The notes beneath the pieces were generated by a model, which did no database searches, was not told the origin of the DNA, and was given only the letters and a program-made list of their open reading frames with translations. From Thermoplasmatota archaeon (GTDB taxonomy: Archaea; Thermoplasmatota; Thermoplasmata; GCA-020350865; JAUVCJ01), in assembly GCA_030595765.1 (NCBI GenBank), contig JAUVCJ010000104.1, forward strand, positions 1 to 7,772: a stretch of 7,772 bases of DNA, read 5' to 3'. This document shows positions 5,707 through 7,772 of the stretch, piece after piece. The stretch's first letter is position 1; each line of letters begins with the position of its first letter. The position numbers were made by a program, and so were the translations under genes.

Positions 5707-7772
5707 ATGAACACAGTGAGAATGTTACTTATCGCAGGTCTGGCATTTGTCATAGGAATTGGATTTTTGATGGTGGCGACCGACGATGTTGCAGCGGTTG
5801 TTGATACCGTAGATACATGGAGTGATGCTGGCTTTTCGGTGTCAGCTGATCGGTTTGCAGATGGAGCCACAGTATATGTTACAGCCAGTGATGGAGTAAC
5901 AACTGGGGGTAGCAGTGTTGCTACGGTAACAGACACGACGAACTTTGATACAATATCGGTGACATTGTACGATGATGGAGCCACCAGTGGCGATGTTGGT
6001 ATCGATGGTACATACAGTGGTAATTTCACAATAGTCGATGGCACCGGCGTCTTACTCACAAATGATGGGACAGACACCCTGGGCCTGGCAAATACAGAAC
6101 AGGCACAGGTGAGCGTTGATCTTGACGGTACCCCTGACCCAGGCACAACTTTGGTGACAGCGGACTACACTGGACCTACCACAACTATCGGCAGTGGCGC
6201 CTCTGACCCCACTAACGCCGACCCTATACCCTTCACTGTTGATTTCAACGAGGATGTAACTGATTTTGACCTTAGCGACATTGCAGTTACTAATGGTGTG
6301 AAAGACAACTTTGCAGGCACCGGCGGTGCCTATACTTTTACAGTCGCACCAACCGCTGATGGAGCTGTCACTGTCAACATCGCCGCTGGCGTTGCTACTG
6401 ATGCTGCTGGTAACGACAACCTTGTTGCTACCCAGTTCAGCATCACCTACGATTCTTTTGGCCCCAGTGTAGTAATCTCCAGTACCGAGTCCAGCCCAAC
6501 GAAAGCCAACCCAATACCCATTACCGTAACGTTCAACGAATTCATGACCGGTTTCGTTATCGGTGATGTTGTGATCACCAATGGCGTAGCTGGCCCCCTT
6601 TCAGGCGGCCCTGTTTATACCTTCGATGTAACTCCAACCCTTGATGGCGTTTTGACCTTTAACATCGCTGCTGGCGTTGCTACTGATGCTGCTGGTAACG
6701 ATAATCTTGTAGCTGCTCAGTTTTCGATTCAATACGACGGAACCGCACCAGATGTATCCCTAACTTGCGCTGAGGTGGATCCAACCAACTCTGGTAGCTT
6801 CGTCGTCACTGCGACATTTACTGAAGATGTGACTGGCTTCACCTTTGGTGACATCACAGTAATCAATGGCGTTGCAAGCAATCTTGCTGGCGGCCCTGCT
6901 GTGTATACCTTTGATGTGGCTCCAAGCGCTGACGGCCTTGTAACTGTGGATATATTCGCAGGAGTAGCCTTGGATGCAGCAGGGAACGGCAACACAGTTG
7001 CAGTCCAGTACAGCATTACTTACGATGGGACCAAGCCTACATTGCTGAACGTCACAATCGTTTCTAACAACACTCTCAACATTACACTGGCAATTGTAGG
7101 TGATGATGTCACCATCACATTCAGACCAGACGAGACACTGGGAGCCCTCCCTGTAGTCACCATCGATAATAAGTCCGCTGATGTGGAAGACCTAGGCAAT
7201 GGCTACTACAACGCAACCAGGGAAATGGTGGCTGCTGATAACAATACCATCGTTGCTTTCACCATCAACTTCACTGACGTTGCTGGCAACATTGGAGACA
7301 CAGTGAACATCACAACTGATGGGACCAACGTCACCTTTGATGATACCCCGCCAACCCTTGCTCCTGTCAGCATTACCTCTAACTTCGCAACAAGCACCCT
7401 GGCAACGGTGGGAAGTACTGTCAATATTACATTTACAGTCAGCGAGAACCTGAGCCAGATGCCTGTTGTCACCATTGATGGCAACTCGGCTGTTGTCTAT
7501 GACCTAACTGGAGGCGATTATGCCGCCATCAGGTCGATGGTTGCTGGAGATACAAATGCAAATGTAGCCTTCACAATAGATTTCGTGGACTTGGCTGGAA
7601 ATCCAGGCCTCCAGGTGACTGGCACCACCGATACCAGCTCTGTAAGGTTCGATGACACCGCTCCCCTCCTGAGTGCGGTTACTATCGCATCTGATAATAC
7701 CCATACCAACAGAGCTAAGGAGGGCGACCTTGTCACCATCACGTTAACAGCCAATGAGGCTCTTAATGCTCT
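5707..7772 (+). CDS. secreted surface protein with tandem Ig-like repeats, 3' end outside window
   Basis: The frame stays open from the start codon to the last base: 688 codons plus two bases, no stop. Residues 1-25 form an export signal (MNTVRMLL, then a hydrophobic core), with no lipobox. Residues about 30-155 are an Asp/Thr/Gly-rich beta domain. Three repeats resembling the bacterial Ig-like Big_12 family follow at about 156-250, 252-344 and 347-440, each with DPTN or KANP near the start, a VTNG or ITNG motif, a GVATDAAGN-like motif and a closing TYD or QYD; the period is 95-96 residues. A second Ig-like type follows, period 104-105, ending in FDDTPP or FDDTAP, at about 441-546, 546-650 and 650 onward. 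Such proteins act at the cell surface as S-layer components or adhesins; which applies is unknown. Composition is almost free of Cys and rich in Thr, Asp, Val and Asn. ATG 5707 follows GGAG (5694-5697) by 9 nt; ATG 5692 would add five residues. Confidence 0.88.
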   Translation, partial: MNTVRMLLIAGLAFVIGIGFLMVATDDVAAVVDTVDTWSDAGFSVSADRFADGATVYVTASDGVTTGGSSVATVTDTTNFDTISVTLYDDGATSGDVGIDGTYSGNFTIVDGTGVLLTNDGTDTLGLANTEQAQVSVDLDGTPDPGTTLVTADYTGPTTTIGSGASDPTNADPIPFTVDFNEDVTDFDLSDIAVTNGVKDNFAGTGGAYTFTVAPTADGAVTVNIAAGVATDAAGNDNLVATQFSITYDSFGPSVVISSTESSPTKANPIPITVTFNEFMTGFVIGDVVITNGVAGPLSGGPVYTFDVTPTLDGVLTFNIAAGVATDAAGNDNLVAAQFSIQYDGTAPDVSLTCAEVDPTNSGSFVVTATFTEDVTGFTFGDITVINGVASNLAGGPAVYTFDVAPSADGLVTVDIFAGVALDAAGNGNTVAVQYSITYDGTKPTLLNVTIVSNNTLNITLAIVGDDVTITFRPDETLGALPVVTIDNKSADVEDLGNGYYNATREMVAADNNTIVAFTINFTDVAGNIGDTVNITTDGTNVTFDDTPPTLAPVSITSNFATSTLATVGSTVNITFTVSENLSQMPVVTIDGNSAVVYDLTGGDYAAIRSMVAGDTNANVAFTIDFVDLAGNPGLQVTGTTDTSSVRFDDTAPLLSAVTIASDNTHTNRAKEGDLVTITLTANEALNA
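6376..6425 (+). repeat. 50-bp internal DNA repeat, copy 1
   Basis: This stretch, coding for the NIAAGVATDAAGNDNLV part of Ig repeat 1, is 47/50 identical to 6661-6710 in Ig repeat 2. The three differences are all silent third-position C/T changes. The offset is 285 bp, exactly one 95-residue repeat. Confidence 0.9.
6661..6710 (+). repeat. 50-bp internal DNA repeat, copy 2
   Basis: Partner of 6376-6425, with only three silent differences. The equivalent region of Ig repeat 3, from 6949, is well diverged at both DNA and protein level, so repeats 1 and 2 were duplicated or homogenised more recently than repeat 3. Confidence 0.9.

Noticed and set aside
5679..6146. 155-codon minus-strand ORF, with others at 6729-7016, 7206-7484 and 7504-7754
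   Set aside because: All are antisense shadows of the repetitive Ig gene. Their Thr/Val/Ser-rich products follow from the complement of the repeated codons.

Overview
The window looks like chromosomal DNA from an archaeon, probably a euryarchaeote of the Thermoplasmatota or methanogen-related groups. The lineage is an inference. It rests on (i) a TctA-like permease of the archaeal type with a soluble central insert, (ii) archaeal TATA/BRE-like boxes ahead of several genes (the octamer ATTAAATA occurs before both bioY and the surface-protein gene, and ATTAAACA before asnB), (iii) Shine-Dalgarno matches at some starts, and (iv) a very large secreted protein made of Ig-like repeats, one of them dense in N-glycosylation sequons. 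I see no phage genes, CRISPR array, rRNA or tRNA.

Layout, left to right. 1-1641 (+): 3' part of a TctA-family membrane permease whose N-terminus lies outside the window. 1712-2245 (+): a small DUF457/YdjM-type membrane protein, 70 nt downstream and possibly cotranscribed. 2246-2443: convergent intergenic space filled largely by nine 12-bp repeat units. 2444-4387 (-): asnB, a glutamine-hydrolysing asparagine synthetase that is more AT-rich than its neighbours. 4388-4850: a 463-bp divergent intergenic region with a second repeat cluster, a near-perfect 18-bp palindrome, two adjacent long hairpins and the bioY promoter. 4851-5468 (+): bioY, the biotin-binding S component of an ECF transporter, without its EcfA/EcfT partners in view. 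5469-5706: intergenic, with a TATA-like box. 5707-7772 (+): 5' part of a secreted multi-Ig-repeat surface protein that runs off the window.

The genes do not form one pathway: two membrane proteins, an amidotransferase, a vitamin transporter and a cell-surface protein. The most unusual structure is around asnB. The 12-mer cluster starting 9 nt past its stop codon and the repeats starting 15 nt before its start codon share a 10-of-12 core (CACTAATACAAA on the left, GACTACTACAAA on the right when read on the asnB strand) and point in opposite directions. With the AT-rich composition of asnB, this suggests an inserted cassette or a gene bracketed by related protein-binding arrays. The paired hairpins at 4637-4724 and the sequon-rich Ig repeat are the other points worth a second look.
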